This document shows positions 33,168 through 44,991 of a stretch of DNA of 64,000 nt, piece by piece. The notes beneath the pieces were generated by a model, which was not told where the DNA came from, did not search any database, and worked only from the letters and a program-made list of their open reading frames with translations. Positions within the stretch are counted from its first letter, which is position 1. Each line of letters begins with the position of its first letter. Source of the stretch: Metellina segmentata (taxonomy: Eukaryota; Arthropoda; Arachnida; Araneae; Tetragnathidae); NCBI GenBank assembly GCA_947359465.1, contig OX375882.1, positions 55,860,509 through 55,924,508 of the forward strand, in the 5' to 3' direction. The translations under genes were made by a program, and so were the position numbers.

Positions 33168-33788
33168 GGGGTAGGTATTTTAATTAACGTCGCACTGGAG
33201 CAACACAGCGGGCTATTGGCGACGTCAGGCACCAATCCCAAATTTGGAGAGAACCCGAGGACAACACCACGTAATTTTAAACTATGGTCAGATGACGAGG
33301 TCACAACTGATCTCGCACCTCTCCAAACTTCCACACCACGTATTCCAGCCTCCTTTGTGCCGACCAACCAGTATAATGGTTAAGGTGTTAGCCTCCAGAT
33401 CGGAAGGTTCCTGGTTCGAATCCGGGTCTGGGCATGGATATTTGTAAGCATATGGTGTAGAGGTGGCTGGTGCACCTTAAATCTGTCGTGGCCGAAAGTC
33501 CTCTTGTTGAGTTGGTGTGGAAGTTTGGAGAGTGGGGTGCCAGCTCAGGTGTTGCTTCGTCATCTGACCGTGGTTCAAAATTACGAGGTGTTGTCCTCGG
33601 ATCTTTCCCTTAAGGTACGGATCCCGGACCGTCGTCAATAGCCCGTTGTGTCGCTCTAGTACGACGTTAACTAAAATTACCAAATTACCAGCCTCCTTTG
33701 TACGTGACGATCTTCGGTTGGATTCGACCTCGCAATCTTCAGGTTGCTAATCCGTACACAACCAACCGGATTACCACGGCCCCGAACA
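33168..33788 (-). mobile_element. SINE family C split by SINE-A
   Basis: The 3' part (AACGTCGCACTGGAGCAACA) occupies 33183-33358. The head part (CGATCTTCGGTTGGATTCGA to ACCACGGCCCC) resumes at 33702. The intervening segment is a complete SINE-A with its own duplication, so the two pieces are one older insertion. Confidence 0.85.
33359..33687 (+). mobile_element. SINE family A, full length, nested in SINE-C
   Basis: Starts GCCGACCAACCAGTATAATG and ends TAACTAAAATTACCAAATTA. It is flanked by a 14-bp duplication, CCAGCCTCCTTTGT (33345-33358, 33688-33701), that belongs to the interrupted SINE-C. Confidence 0.93.
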
Positions 33789-33855
33789 CAATCTGAGAGA
33801 CAAACAGCAAACTTTACGCTTGAGAAGGAAGATTAAAATACTAAAACTAACTTAC

Positions 33856-33976
33856 CGTGTGCTTGTACGACGAATTAGTAAGAATGGGTGACGATGATAC
33901 TATCAGCAAAGTTAGGTTCAGAAGAAGAGCGATGGATAGATTCCGGTGAACCTTCAGCCGACTGCATTTTAGACTC
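33856..33976 (-). CDS. class B GPCR exon: end of TM1, intracellular loop 1, TM2
   Basis: Minus-strand exon between acceptor ATATTTTTAG and donor GTAAGT. It is 121 bp: one base completing a codon (probably Arg), then 40 codons. The peptide starts SLKCSRLKVHRNLSIALLL, the secretin-family loop-1/TM2 signature (RSL.C.R..IH.NL). It runs through TM2 to SSSPILTNSSYKHT. The following intron (33855 to 29226) is phase 0 and about 4.6 kb long. Subfamily is uncertain: a PDF-receptor-like or other invertebrate neuropeptide receptor is plausible. Earlier exons (signal peptide, hormone-binding domain, most of TM1) were not located. Confidence 0.88.
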
Positions 33977-34084
33977 CTAAAAATATACGTCGCACTATTT
34001 TAGTATCATCAAAACAACAAATCTCGATATAATATGTTCACTAGACCTATACTGAAGACATTAAATTTTAAAATAGGTTATATT

Positions 34085-34850
34085 GTTGTTTACAGGGAGT
34101 TGCCTAAAAGTCACTAGACCAGGCCTCGAAATAGATTTTTTAATACAGGTGCACATTGTGCACCTGTATTCGGATCATCGGAAAGTTCTGGTGGCAGTGA
34201 CACAAGTAAACCTTCCTCCTGTATAAACCCGTTACGGCCCAGCTATTTTGTTTTCGCATAGTGTGTATTTAGGAATTTTAACGAGAGAGGTCGATACTAA
34301 TATTTTGTTCAGACATCAAAATAGCATAAAACACGTCCTCCCTCCCTTCTCTTTTTTTTAAAGCACTGCGTGCACCTAGCGCGAAAAAATAAGGTGCACA
34401 ACACAGTGCACCTGTGCACCCGAGTATTTCGAGCCCTGCACTAGACCATTTTAAATTATAATTTTTTGCTATTCATTTTTTTTTCACATTATTCATATGT
34501 AATCCTTGGAAAATGGTTATGGAGAAATCCACGATAGAGCAAAGAGTAAAACTAATCCAATTGTATCTGCAAAATCAACGGTCAATTGCTGGAGTGGCCT
34601 AAAAGTCACTAGACCATTTTAAATTATAATGTTTTGCTGTTAATTTTTTTCAGGTTATTCATATGTAATCTTTGGAAAATGCTTATGGAGAAATCCACGA
34701 TAGAGCAAAGAGTAAAACTAATTCAGTTTTATATGCAAACACAACGGTCAATTGTGCTAACCCTAAGATCTTACATTCGTCGATTCGGGCTCAGACAACC
34801 TCAATCTAATCAAGCTACAAGCAATTACAATCTGCAAAACTAATTTAAAA
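34085..34850 (+). pseudogene. mariner-type transposon 5' fragments, partly duplicated
   Basis: The segment starting GGAGTTGCCTAAAAGTCACT occurs at about 34097 and again at about 34596 (TGGCCTAAAAGTCACTAGAC). Each leads to a coding start. The second copy reads MEKSTIEQRVKLIQFYMQ, then TQRSIVLTLRSYIRRFG, which resembles the helix-turn-helix N-terminus found in some mariner-type transposases (DUF4817-like). The first copy encodes the same start at about 34516 and is cut off by the second. The rest of the transposase is absent. A hAT-type MITE (34120-34438) sits in the first copy. Confidence 0.6.
34120..34438. mobile_element. hAT-type MITE
   Basis: The termini CAGGCCTCGAAATA and TATTTCGAGCCCTG are inverted repeats with one mismatch and match the CAGRG-type hAT end. 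A perfect 8-bp duplication CACTAGAC flanks the element (34112-34119, 34439-34446). The interior contains complementary GTGCACCTGT blocks. No coding sequence. Confidence 0.9.
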
Positions 34851-34879
34851 TAATTTACGAGAAGTATATTTAAATCGGT

Positions 34880-35098
34880 TGTTTGAGAAACCCCATAAGT
34901 CAGGTGAGAACAATTTTTGGGAAATCGAGAAAAAACTGTTTCTGCGTTAACCGACAACCTATATATTATTATTTCTATTAAAATGTACTGTTTGGAGCTA
35001 AATACAATCTTTGTGCTCAATGGAGGTCTCAAAAGATAAATAATTAAATTATTATGGATTTTTAAAGTCAGTTGACTTATGGGGTTTCTCAAATACAT
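34880..35098. mobile_element. MITE with GAGAAACCCCATAAGTCA ends
   Basis: Inverted copies of TTTGAGAAACCCCATAAGTC lie at 34882 and 35075-35097, enclosing about 200 bp. The target duplication is not clear. No coding sequence. Confidence 0.65.
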
Positions 35099-35870
35099 TT
35101 ACTTTTGGCAAAATGTAATTGCATTCTAAACTGTATGAAATAAAAAGTACGCTTAGTACACCTCAAATATGCATTCTGAAACAAGTAGAAACATTAAATA
35201 AATATGAAATATCAATAAGATTATTTAATTCTATGAATAAGAGTGGTATAAATGATGAAATAAAATTTATTCATCAGTAACGTAGTTCTCTGACAACAGA
35301 GAATCAGATGTACCTGTAGAACACTGGTGAATTATCTCTTTGTAGAATGCTTGAATGTTTTCTTCATTTGGGATGTATTCCATCAGTTTATTTATGTCTT
35401 CACTTGTTTTCCGTGTTGATGGGGATTTTTCTCACTTAAATATACTGGTTCATTTGGGAGTGATAGAAGCAGCTTTTTATTGTTGTTCAACCGAAAAGTG
35501 TGGTTGCAAAACCCATCATTAAAAGGTTTGGCGATTTCAACATCCGAATGTTTGAAAGAGTGTGAAAACTTCACGAACTGCTAGATTTTAAAAGCGACTT
35601 TCTCATCCTTTGGAACTTTACGCCTATAGTCACTTTTTTTATCGAAATCGAGTTTTCGATAAAAATCTATTCTTTAGAGGTAGGCGCATCTTTTAGAAGT
35701 GAAACACCACGAGTCAGGTCATTCTACACAGAGTTGGCACCTTATGAATGTTTTCGTTTATTCGAGAAAAGGTGCATGGTTTGTTTGGTCCTGAATGCCA
35801 AGCATCCTTTTTGGGGATGTACAGTCGTAAATAGAAGGGGTGCCTACATTCTGTATAGTGTGGATGGTGA
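35099..35870. other. unassigned region
   Basis: No recognised domain. A 60-residue minus-strand frame at 35392-35574 has fairly normal composition but no match that I know. Confidence 0.4.
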
Positions 35871-35882
35871 CATATGTGATAC

Positions 35883-35940
35883 TTTGCTACCTATATACTT
35901 AGCTACCTATATACTTAGCTACCTATATACTTAGCTATTC
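35883..35940. repeat. 16-bp minisatellite
   Basis: Three to four copies of CTACCTATATACTTAG. A (TA)n tract follows at about 35985-36003. Confidence 0.9.
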
Positions 35941-36004
35941 TTCATTTAGCTACCAAACTTGTAAGGTTTTGGATATTACCATAGTTATATATATATATAT
36001 ATAG

Positions 36005-39000
36005 CGCTGATAGACACCCGGGTAACGAGTGGAAGGTGCTGAACAGTGTTGGGAGCGATCACCTTCCAATTCGGACTGACTTGAATAAAAGAAGCACATT
36101 ATGCGCTGAGAGAGACATGCTTTGGATTTTCAAAAACGCGAACTGAGAATTGTTTTGATCGCTAGTCGACAAAGCTGGACCAGCATTGACATTTCTTCAA
36201 AAAGGTAATTATTGAAGCGGCTAAGAAAGCTATACCTAGAGGAAAAGTTAGGAATGTTGTGCCAGATTTCATTCACAACTCTTTGGAGTTGAAACCCTTG
36301 CTGGATAAAGAATACAGCTGCAGATTGACAGCAATCAAAACAGCGTAGTGGGGTCAAAGCGCAGTGAACTAAATAAGGTGAATGCAGAAATTAGATTAAA
36401 AAATTCCCCGTTGATGCGGAAGAAATGGCAGGACATGTCACATGTGTGGCAACTTAAATGCAAGGGAATCCAACTCTAAATTGTGGGTTGATCAAAGGTA
36501 TAGGAAAAGAACAACCTCAAGTAGAGAGTTCTGACGCGATTGTGGACAGATGGTAATGTTCCAGCTGATGATAGAGTGACTGCAGATATACTGGGGGAGA
36601 GCTATCAGACGGTTAGCTCACTTGATTTTAATAGGGCAGATAAATCAGTAGCCAGGCATACAAGGAGGTTGGTCCATCGCTGCCATATCGAATCAGGAGG
36701 TAACTAACTTTTTGTGCAGAACTTCTCCAAAGAGGAGTTAGGCCCAGTGCACACATCCGGTTTTTCAACGTGAAGCGCCGCTGCCGCAAGTGTGGTCTGA
36801 GATACATTAGATCCAATGGAGCAGTGCACACATGCCTCCAGCCCCGCTGAGGGCGACGCACGTCCAACTTGCGTGCAATTTGAACCGCATTTCCCCATGG
36901 CGCTGAACGGTCGCCGCACATGTTTCCGTTCTGAAGTACCTTGTTTTCATAAACAAATTGAATATAAATAATAATTAATAAATGGTTGTATCCAGTAACG
37001 TCTATTTTGTTTCCAAATACACTTTTTTTACCACCATGTAAGCGAAATAAACACGTTTTCTTCGATAGAATATTTATCGCAAATGGCGCGAAATGAGTTC
37101 GTCCGTCATTTCACGGTTATGTGTGCATAGTTGGGCTTCGGTGCCGCAGTGGGGCCGCACGTTGAAAAACCGGATGTATGCACCGATCCATAGAGTCAGT
37201 GTTGAGAGACCTGGACACGTCCAAAAGCCGAGCTCCGGATGGTGTCTTTAGCCAGATGGTTGCTGAGCTTAGCTCACATGGCAGACAGCGTCTGCCGAAC
37301 TTATTGAGCCAGTCCGGGTCTCTGGTTAGAACTCTGAAAGATTGGAGGAGAGCAATGGTTATTAATATCCGTAAACCAAATAAAGAACCCAGCTCCCCAG
37401 ATGGTTATAAGCAAATTGCCTTGACTTCGATCCCCTGTAAGATTATAGAGAATATAATTTTGGGGAGGCTTTTATACCATCTGGTGTACAAGAGAATGAT
37501 TCCGGGGGAGTAGTATGGATTCAGGAAGGGTCATTGTACAAGTGATCAAATACTGTACCCTAGTCAAAAGGTGCGAGATGCACAGAATTGTAAGCCTACT
37601 AGACATACGATAGCAGTATTCCTGAATTTGAATAAGACCTTTGAGATAGCTTGGAAGAAGAAATTAACTGTAAAACTGTTTGATATTTTTTGGACCAGAT
37701 GAAGGGCTGGATTTATGAGTTTCTAGGCCACAGAACGATCAAAGTCAAGATCGGGAATTCCCTTTCAAGAGTATTCGAGATGAGTCAAGGTGTACCACAG
37801 GGGTCGGTACTGAGCCCTATACGTTTCCCCTGTATTTGGAAGGCATTGGAATGCGACCTCAGGAGAATGTGAGCATAGTTTATATGCCGACGAGTTAGGC
37901 GTCTGGCACTCAAGTGCGGATCGTTTTTTGGGAGAGACCGGAATAAATGCTTTTTGGTTTGTTTACAGGAGTTTGTGAAAAGTCACAAGATTTATTTCAA
38001 TCTGAGTAAATCGGATGTCAGTTTTTTCACCACAAATAGACATTTGTATAATCGTCAACCCAAGAACAAGCTGAAAGACAAGCTTCTTAAATCTGTTAAA
38101 CATCCCAGGTGTCTTGGATTTCTTCTTGACCCATAAATAACAAGTAACAAACATTTGGAGCAACTGGTAATCAGGGCTACAAAGAAACTGAATATTTCGA
38201 ATTATATTTCAGGCCAGAGCAGGGGAGCGGATGCTTCTACTTTGAGATCTACGTATATTGCTCTTATCAGGCCTATTTTGGAGTTGGGGCAGCAGATTTA
38301 CGCCTCAGCAGCGTCAACCAATTTGGACAAATTAGAAAAGTACAACGGAGTGCAGCAATAATAATTCCAGGACTGAGACGCAGTTGCCCAAACAATATTG
38401 TACTATACGAAGCAAATATCCAGCTATTGGGGTTAAGGTGACAAGTCGCGCTTATCATATATTATGGTAAGCTCATTAGCTGTATGGATATCAACATCGG
38501 ACTGCAAAATTCCTACTGGATTGTGAAAATAACCAAAGTCTTAAGAGAGATAACCCAGTTGGATATGCTCTCAAAATGGGCCTGCTTCAACCATTGAACA
38601 CCATAAACTATTAACATGTATGGCTCCCATTATTGATTTGCTTAATGTTCACTTCCACGAACACAGCTCTTGGTCCCAATTTACAAAGGCAATCAAGTCC
38701 CCGATCTGTTGAAGCAATTAGTATTGGAGATTGTAAATATTACCCCGACGAATGCCATTCAAATCTACATGGATGACAGCAAACCTGAGCAGAGTAACAC
38801 TGGTAGTTGAACTGTCATAAGGTTGCAAGACGATCTAGTGAAAATAAGTAAGATAAATCCAGACTTCTGCTATGTATTCAGGTCCGAATTAATTGCCATC
38901 GACAAAGCACTTAAATATCTTATTGACCACGACCACAATGAAACTGTCTGGATTTTCTCGGACAATAGAAGTGCCATTCAACATTCGTGCAAATAGAGGA

Positions 39001-39540
39001 TAGTTGGTGATAGTACCAGCTTGGATATTTTAGATAAGCTTAAGAAGCTATCGGTACAAAACAAAATCCATATTCAGTGGATTCCCTCGCATGTTGACCT
39101 GTATTTCAATGACGTTGGAGATGGCTTTGCCAATGCAGGCATTACTGGTATGTCCCCAGGGATCGCCTCGGGAGTACTCACTTTTCATGAACTTATCTTC
39201 AAGCGAATAAGCTTGATTAACAAGACCTGGCGTATTTCACAATTGGTACAGAGGTTTCCATCCGGGGGCAGCATTGAAATTTAAGGTAGAAAGAAATTAA
39301 CAGAGCGTCCTAACAGATTCAACAGCGGACATATTAGGTCACTCTCCCATGACAGGGGAAGTAAGAAATCCCCTTTGTTCAAGAACCGGAGCATATTCTG
39401 ATTTGCTTAGGGCTGAGTCGTGATGATCTTGAGAAGGCTCATGCCTTGGTGATGGACTTCCTGAGGGTGAATGATTTAGTAGACCTGATCTAGTATATTC
39501 GAGATTGTGTGGAATAAGGCAATAACAACAACTTGGATTT
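36005..39540 (+). pseudogene. Jockey-like LINE, decayed, with RT and RNase H
   Basis: Recognisable order of domains: the end of an APE-type endonuclease (NSVGSDHLPIRTDL at about 36040); a linker; reverse transcriptase (LDTSKSRAPDG and YKQIALTSIPCKIIENI at 37190-37513; SQGVPQGSVLSP at about 37780); and RNase H (IYMDDSKPEQ, SELIAIDKAL, IFSDNRSAIQ, IPSHVDL at 38766-39160). The usual YADD active site reads YADEL, so the second catalytic aspartate is replaced. A TAG replaces the expected Gln codon at 37511-37513. Further stops and frameshifts are spread along the element. A MITE (36741-37189) interrupts the region just before the RT. The 5' end is missing. Confidence 0.85.
36741..37189. mobile_element. 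Harbinger-like MITE in the LINE, copy 1
   Basis: The ends GGCCCAGTGCACACATCCGG and CCGGATGTATGCACCGATCC are inverted repeats extending through TTTTTCAACGTG. The flanks are TTA and ATA. Removing the element rejoins the LINE frame near KEEL and IESVLRDLDTSK. The second copy is at 60722-61160. The interior is unusually GC-rich near the ends (GCGCCGC). The Harbinger assignment rests on the GGCC..GCAC ends and near-TWA flank only. Confidence 0.7.
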
Positions 39541-41040
39541 CATAGTTGAAACGAACTCTTTAGTAGTTTTAATTGTTTATCTTTGCTAGTATTTACCGAA
39601 TAAATTATAAATACTGTGTGTGTGTGCCACCTTAAATACGCATATATAAAAAAATTATTTTAAACATGTATTTGAAAATTGTTAAAACATGCAACTTCTA
39701 AGTAAAAACTCATGTTGATTCTGTTTAACAAGTTCTAAGCCTTAACCTATGAGACTTTGCTAATAGACTAAAACAATTGCAGAAATTGGGATTTAAAAAA
39801 GTTTTATTTAAGATTTTTTAGATTTGGGAACATATAATTATTTCTTCTTTCCTATCTCTTCAATTTTACAATAAATATTTCCAAATTATGTATTACTTTT
39901 TCAAAATTAGACTTTTATTCTAGAATCAGAGTTTAAAAATGTCACTTAAGTTTATGTTCTTAGAATAAAATTCGGAATTATAATCCTCTTTTAAGTTTAT
40001 ACGCTCTGGAATGGTTGCCATTTAAATATTATTTTCCCCTTAGAGTTCCTCGAAGTACAGGTAGTGAAAGCTTTAAAAACCTTTTAAAAAGCATAATATC
40101 CCAATTTTTCAAACTCTAATGCGTTTTCAGACATTGCCAAGAAAAATGATACCTTAAATTATGTTAATCGATATTCAAAATTCAGAAGACACTTAAATAT
40201 GCATATAATAAAAACCGTTGACGTTTAATCACATCGAAAATCATTTTATATTTCGTACCATACAATAACTATGCTCTTTAAAAATGTAGATCCATCAGTA
40301 TTTAAAATATAGTATTTTTCCGTTAAAGAAAAATCTTTGAATGAAATCGACGTGGAATATTCAATGCATTAAAAACTTTATCAAGCCCAGTGAATTATTT
40401 TGCACATCTACTTAGATTAAAATAATATTATATTTTCACGACGTTTAAAAGAATTAGTCCAAAGCATTCCATTTATTTGGTTTGTTAAGGCATTGACGCT
40501 GTTATGTTTTAAAAGTAATTTAAACATTCTAAAAATATAAAATGGTTTAACTTTAGAATAAAACAATGTTAAAATAAAATATGGGTTTGAAGGACAAGTA
40601 TTCTGATGTGGTTTTTAAAATGGGTTTTATGCTGAACTAATTTACTTATAAATTGTGTTAAAAACTGTCGTTTTTAAAACAAGCGTATAAATGTTTTAAC
40701 GTGTTTTGCTTCAAAAAAAAAAGTTTTTTTCGTCGAAAATTCTCTCAAAATATTTTTTTAACATTACCAAGCAATACATTAGTAAGTACAGATGTATTTT
40801 ATTAGCTGGTTATAATTCCGGTACGAAGGTATTATTGTAAAGGACTTATTGTGTGTGCCGAATGAGACTTAATAAAAATAGTTAATTTTTTTATTCGTAT
40901 TCGAAGAAATTACATATAAATAAACCGAGAGAGAGCATTTTTATTTGGAACGAACTAATGGAAATGGTTAAAACATTTTCTATTTTAAAATTATCGTACC
41001 ACAAAAATTTATATAGCAACAAAATATTTTAAGGACTAAA
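39541..41040. other. AT-rich, no recognised feature
   Basis: About 1.5 kb with no coding, repeat or transposon end that I can support. Confidence 0.45.
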
Positions 41041-41041
41041 A

Positions 41042-41360
41042 GAGCCGCGGTAGCTCAGTCAGTAGAGCGTCGGGCTCGCGTCAGAAGGGTTGTGGGTTCT
41101 GTCCTCGGCGGAGCCTACAATTCTGATGATTGCGAGATCGGCTCTTCGACCTGCCTAAAGACCGTCGTGTTCACTAATGGTGACTGGGGCACGTTAAATA
41201 GGTCGTGGTCACAAAGTCCCCCATGTTCCCATACCAAATCAATACCTCTGGGGTATCTGATCAGGGGGTTATCGGCCTCTGATTGGGATCTAAATTACGA
41301 TATGTGTGAGTGAATGGATGTATGAAAGGGACCTTCCTGTAAAACGGATGTGTCATGTAT
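41042..41360 (+). mobile_element. tRNA-derived SINE, family B
   Basis: The head GAGCCGCGGTAGCTCAGTCA with GTAGAGCGTCGGGCTCGCG is followed by B-box-like GGGTTCTGTCC. The body shared with 4981-5371 includes AAGACCGTCGTGTTCACTAA and CAAATCAATACCTCTGGGG. Homology ends near ACGGATGTGTCATG, so the GTT-type tail is missing. Confidence 0.8.
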
Positions 41361-42870
41361 GTCGAGCAAAGTACTATGTCAGGCAAAATAACACACAGCG
41401 CACTGGAAGATATTTTGAAGATTACCATTTCAAATTCTTGAAACACAATTTTTCAGGAGTTTCAACCTTTGACATCATATTATCGGCATAGTAGAAACAC
41501 ATTTTTTTCGGAAATATTGTATACTTGTTGGGGTGAGGTTTAAAAATGCATTGTTATATTAATTTGTTTAACATTTTGTATATCACTATCAAAATGCTCA
41601 TAAATTTTATTTAATGACCTACAAACAAAAGCGTTTTAACCTCTCTACGGTAAAACAAAATTTAATGACGAACCTATGATGCTTTCGACGTACTGTATAT
41701 GATAAATGAATAAAAACACAAAATTCCTCTAATTCCTTTAAACGTACTTATTTCTGTTTCATTTTAAACAATCACAGTTGATTGGAGGCACACTTCACTA
41801 CGTGTTACCCCTTGTTGGGATAGATTTTCATTTTAAACAGCAAGTAAAATAATTACCTAAAAATATTTACTCTAAAAAAGTGTATTTTGCTATGCAGTTA
41901 TTGTCTTATTTTATTTCAATTCCTTTCTTTTATTTTATTTGGTGCTACCAAGAATTCTCACAATTATGTAAAGTAATACGATATTTTTTAAATTTCAGCT
42001 ATGATAAAACCAGAAATCAAACAACTTCAGGAAAAGAAAGTTCTTCAGTTCGACATGAGAGAAAATGAATTATTCATTTGTGCGATCCAGTTCGTTGACG
42101 TATTATATATAGCTTTACAATGATAAAAATAAATAGATTGTCAATATAATCTCAGTGAGTGATCTTCTCAAAGTTCCAGCAAAATAAATTAAAATGGAAC
42201 GACAACTGTTTAAATTTCCACTTGAACATATCTCAGAAGCTGAGATAGCGGATTTCAAATGCTCCAGTTTTTTATTCCGTCAGGAATAAAAACAGCTCTC
42301 GTATCAATATGTATAAAATATAATGCAAAGTAAATTCCTTTCGATGTCACAGGATTTTCAGTATTTGAATCAAGCTATTTTAGCTTGCGAAGTAAACATT
42401 TTAGAGTAAACATCTTCAAAGCAATATGGCTCGTCTATTGATGGCACTCCAGACTACTCTTCCCATGTCCCCATCCGAGTTTGAAACTTTTCTGTCAATC
42501 ATAATTTGCAGAAAGAATGCAGAGCGTCTAAGATGCTTTCATGTTCTTCGAACGTAAGATGTGGGAAGAGTATTTTGTTATTCCTACCAGAAGATAGGGA
42601 AGCCATTTTTCAAATTCTCATGTCCGAGAAGATCTAAATGGAAAATTGAATCTTGTAGAACAAGTCTTTGAAAGTACGAATGCATTTGATCTTATTGAGT
42701 TCGTAATCTTGAAGGAGTTTGTCCGTCAAGTATGTAGTATTTTAGTACTTGTTCGATAGAACATTGAAAAGGTCTTTTTTTGTCTTTCTTTTCTGTGAAT
42801 CGGGTCCACGCTTTGTTTTATATGTCACTTCTCGTTTGTCATCTGTTCCTTTTTCGAACGTTGTTTGAAA
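41361..42870. other. unassigned region
   Basis: Nothing assigned. A short frame from 42427 (MARLLMALQTTLPMSP) has coding-like composition but stops after about 45 codons and has no splice support. Confidence 0.4.
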
Positions 42871-42871
42871 T

Positions 42872-42975
42872 TGCGTGGTGTCTTCGGATCTTTCCTTTTC
42901 GGATTGATCTCGGACCGTCACCAATAGCCCGTTGTAGTGCTCGTGGCAACGTTAATTAATTACCTACCTACCTAT
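42872..42975 (+). mobile_element. SINE family C, 3' end
   Basis: Only the last about 100 bp are present: GTGGTGTCTTCGGATCTTTC, then ACCGTCACCAATAGCCCGTT and TTACCTACCTACC. Confidence 0.7.
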
Positions 42976-43039
42976 TCTCACCATTGATTTTTATCTCTCA
43001 ATATTTCAACTTATATTCCTACTGTCTCAAATATTATGT

Positions 43040-43115
43040 GGGATTGATCCCGGGGCGTCACCAATAGCCCGTTGTGCAACGCCAATGTGACGTTAATCAA
43101 ATACCTACCTATCTC
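43040..43115 (+). mobile_element. SINE family C, short 3' fragment
   Basis: GGGATTGATCCCGGGGCGTC, then CCAATAGCCCGTTGTGCAAC and ACCTACCTATC. It is strongly 5'-truncated. Confidence 0.65.
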
Positions 43116-43146
43116 ATCTATTTCACACATGTGTATAGTATAATTA

Positions 43147-43299
43147 ACTCTCTGATTGGTTTCAAGGATATATCTGGTCAAGAACGTGCCGATTTTTACC
43201 TGACACGATCAAGATTTGGTCAGTTTTTTAGTAATGACAAGATCTGGTCAGTTTTGTGTATTGACAAGAAACCTTTTCCGGACAAACACCAGGAAGGTC
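43147..43299. mobile_element. palindromic MITE, degraded copy
   Basis: TTAA at 43143 is followed by CTCTCTGATTGGTTTCAAGG. Decayed ATATCTGGTCAAGA and ATCTGGTCAGTTTTG blocks follow. The right end is CAAACACCAGGAAGG. Confidence 0.55.
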
Positions 43300-43573
43300 A
43301 TGACTACAGTTTTTTTTTTTTAATATCCGATCCATTGAACAATATCTGACCCAATTAAAAGTATCTGACCCCTTTAATATCAGCATACGTTCAGATCACT
43401 TTTTTTTTCAATGCTATGCAGAAGCGGTTTAATATTATTTTTATAATTATTTGTGTTCAAAACTAATTTTGCACTATCACACAGGGCCACAATGCCACAG
43501 GGCATGCAATTTAAATTAGCAACAAAATAACATGATCAGATTAAATTTCATGATGTTATCTAGTGCTTCTTCT

Positions 43574-43895
43574 GCCGACCAACCGGTATAGTGGTTAAGG
43601 TGTTAGCCTCTAGATCGGAAGGTTCCTGGTTTGAATCCGGGTACGGGCATGGATGTTTGTAAGCGTATGATGTAGAGGCGGCTGGGGCACCTTAAATCTG
43701 TCGTGGCCGAAAGTCCTCACGTTGGGTTGGCGTGGAGGTTTGGAGAGTGGGGTGCCAGCTCAGGTGTTGCTTCGTCATCTGACCGTGGTTCAAAATTACG
43801 AGGTGTTGTCCTCGGATCTTTCCGTCATGGGACTGATCCCGGACCGTCGTCAATAGCCCGTTGTGTTGCTCTAGTACGACGTTAACTAAAATTAC
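43574..43895 (+). mobile_element. SINE family A, full length
   Basis: Starts GCCGACCAACCGGTATAGTG and ends GTTAACTAAAATTAC. A perfect 14-bp duplication CTAGTGCTTCTTCT flanks it (43560-43573, 43896-43909). The overlapping short open frames are not genes. Confidence 0.94.
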
Positions 43896-43909
43896 CTAGT
43901 GCTTCTTCT

Positions 43910-44990
43910 AGAAGTAAAAATATCTTTAAAAAAATGAAGGTTTTGACTCATTGAAAAATTGTTAAACGATTTTTGACCATTTTGCAACATCGATATTGAA
44001 ATGCAAGCTCATAAATAAGAAAAAAATAAAAATATCAATTTTATTCTAGAGCATGCAGTAGCAAACACTATTTCGAATGTGCATAAAAAATTTTATAAAT
44101 ATACATCAATAACTTTTTTAGTTATAATTTCTGGAATTCAATGTTTATGCTTAAAATGTAATTCTGAGAAAAATGCTTGTAAACAAAATCCAAGAGAGTA
44201 AAGACAAAGCGAAATTCTTCTAACAAATAAGTGAATTTCTCTATATTAAAAAAAAGTTACCGCCGACGCCGCAGGATTGAAAACTGTGTTGTTTAGCTCG
44301 ATTGTTAGACGGTTTCCCGAGGAAGTACTGATCGGAAAAAAACGAAATTAACATGGTTTGTTCTTCATCGTATTCCCTGGACAATTATTAAGATTTTTTT
44401 TCCGATGCGGCTATTAGTTTAGGGTTTATTAAGTGTCAAAATTGAAGAAGCGAAATTTCTTCCGCGAGTGAGCAAAACACATACAAATTTTCAGTCTTCA
44501 GCCGTGAGTTTTATAAAAAATTGTAGTGGCCAATTTATAGAAACATAATTTTTATATGTTTTAACTTAAAATAACAGATAAAAGTTAGAAATTATGGCAT
44601 AAATAAAATATTCTTATTATTATTTCCGATTTCGTTGTGCTACTTCCGGTATAATTAACAATTTCTTTCAAATTTTAAACTGACCTAACTTTTTTTTCTA
44701 TTTCTATTATTTGCACATTGGAAGTTTAAACTGTTTTAGAAGCACAAAAGTACAGGGAATTTGTTAGTAAAATAAAAAGAAATTGTAAATTTTCGTCAAA
44801 ATTGGCTTGTTTAACGTATGCAGATACCTTGACAATGTCTGACCCCTTTAACAATATACGGCCCATAGAAAAATATGGTTATGACTGAAGGACTCATTTG
44901 TGAACCCCCTATTTCGTAATTGTTTTTACTAGTTCTTGTACTAAAATTATTTGTTTATTAATCTCGATTTACCTAATAGATAGCATATAC
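43910..44990. other. unassigned; possible host repeat of the SINE
   Basis: The phrase TATCTGACCCCTTTAATAT near 43365 and GTCTGACCCCTTTAACAATA near 44839 bracket the SINE-A and about 1.1 kb of AT-rich DNA. They may be the ends of a diverged element, but they are in the same orientation and I could not define it. Confidence 0.35.
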
Positions 44991-44991
44991 T

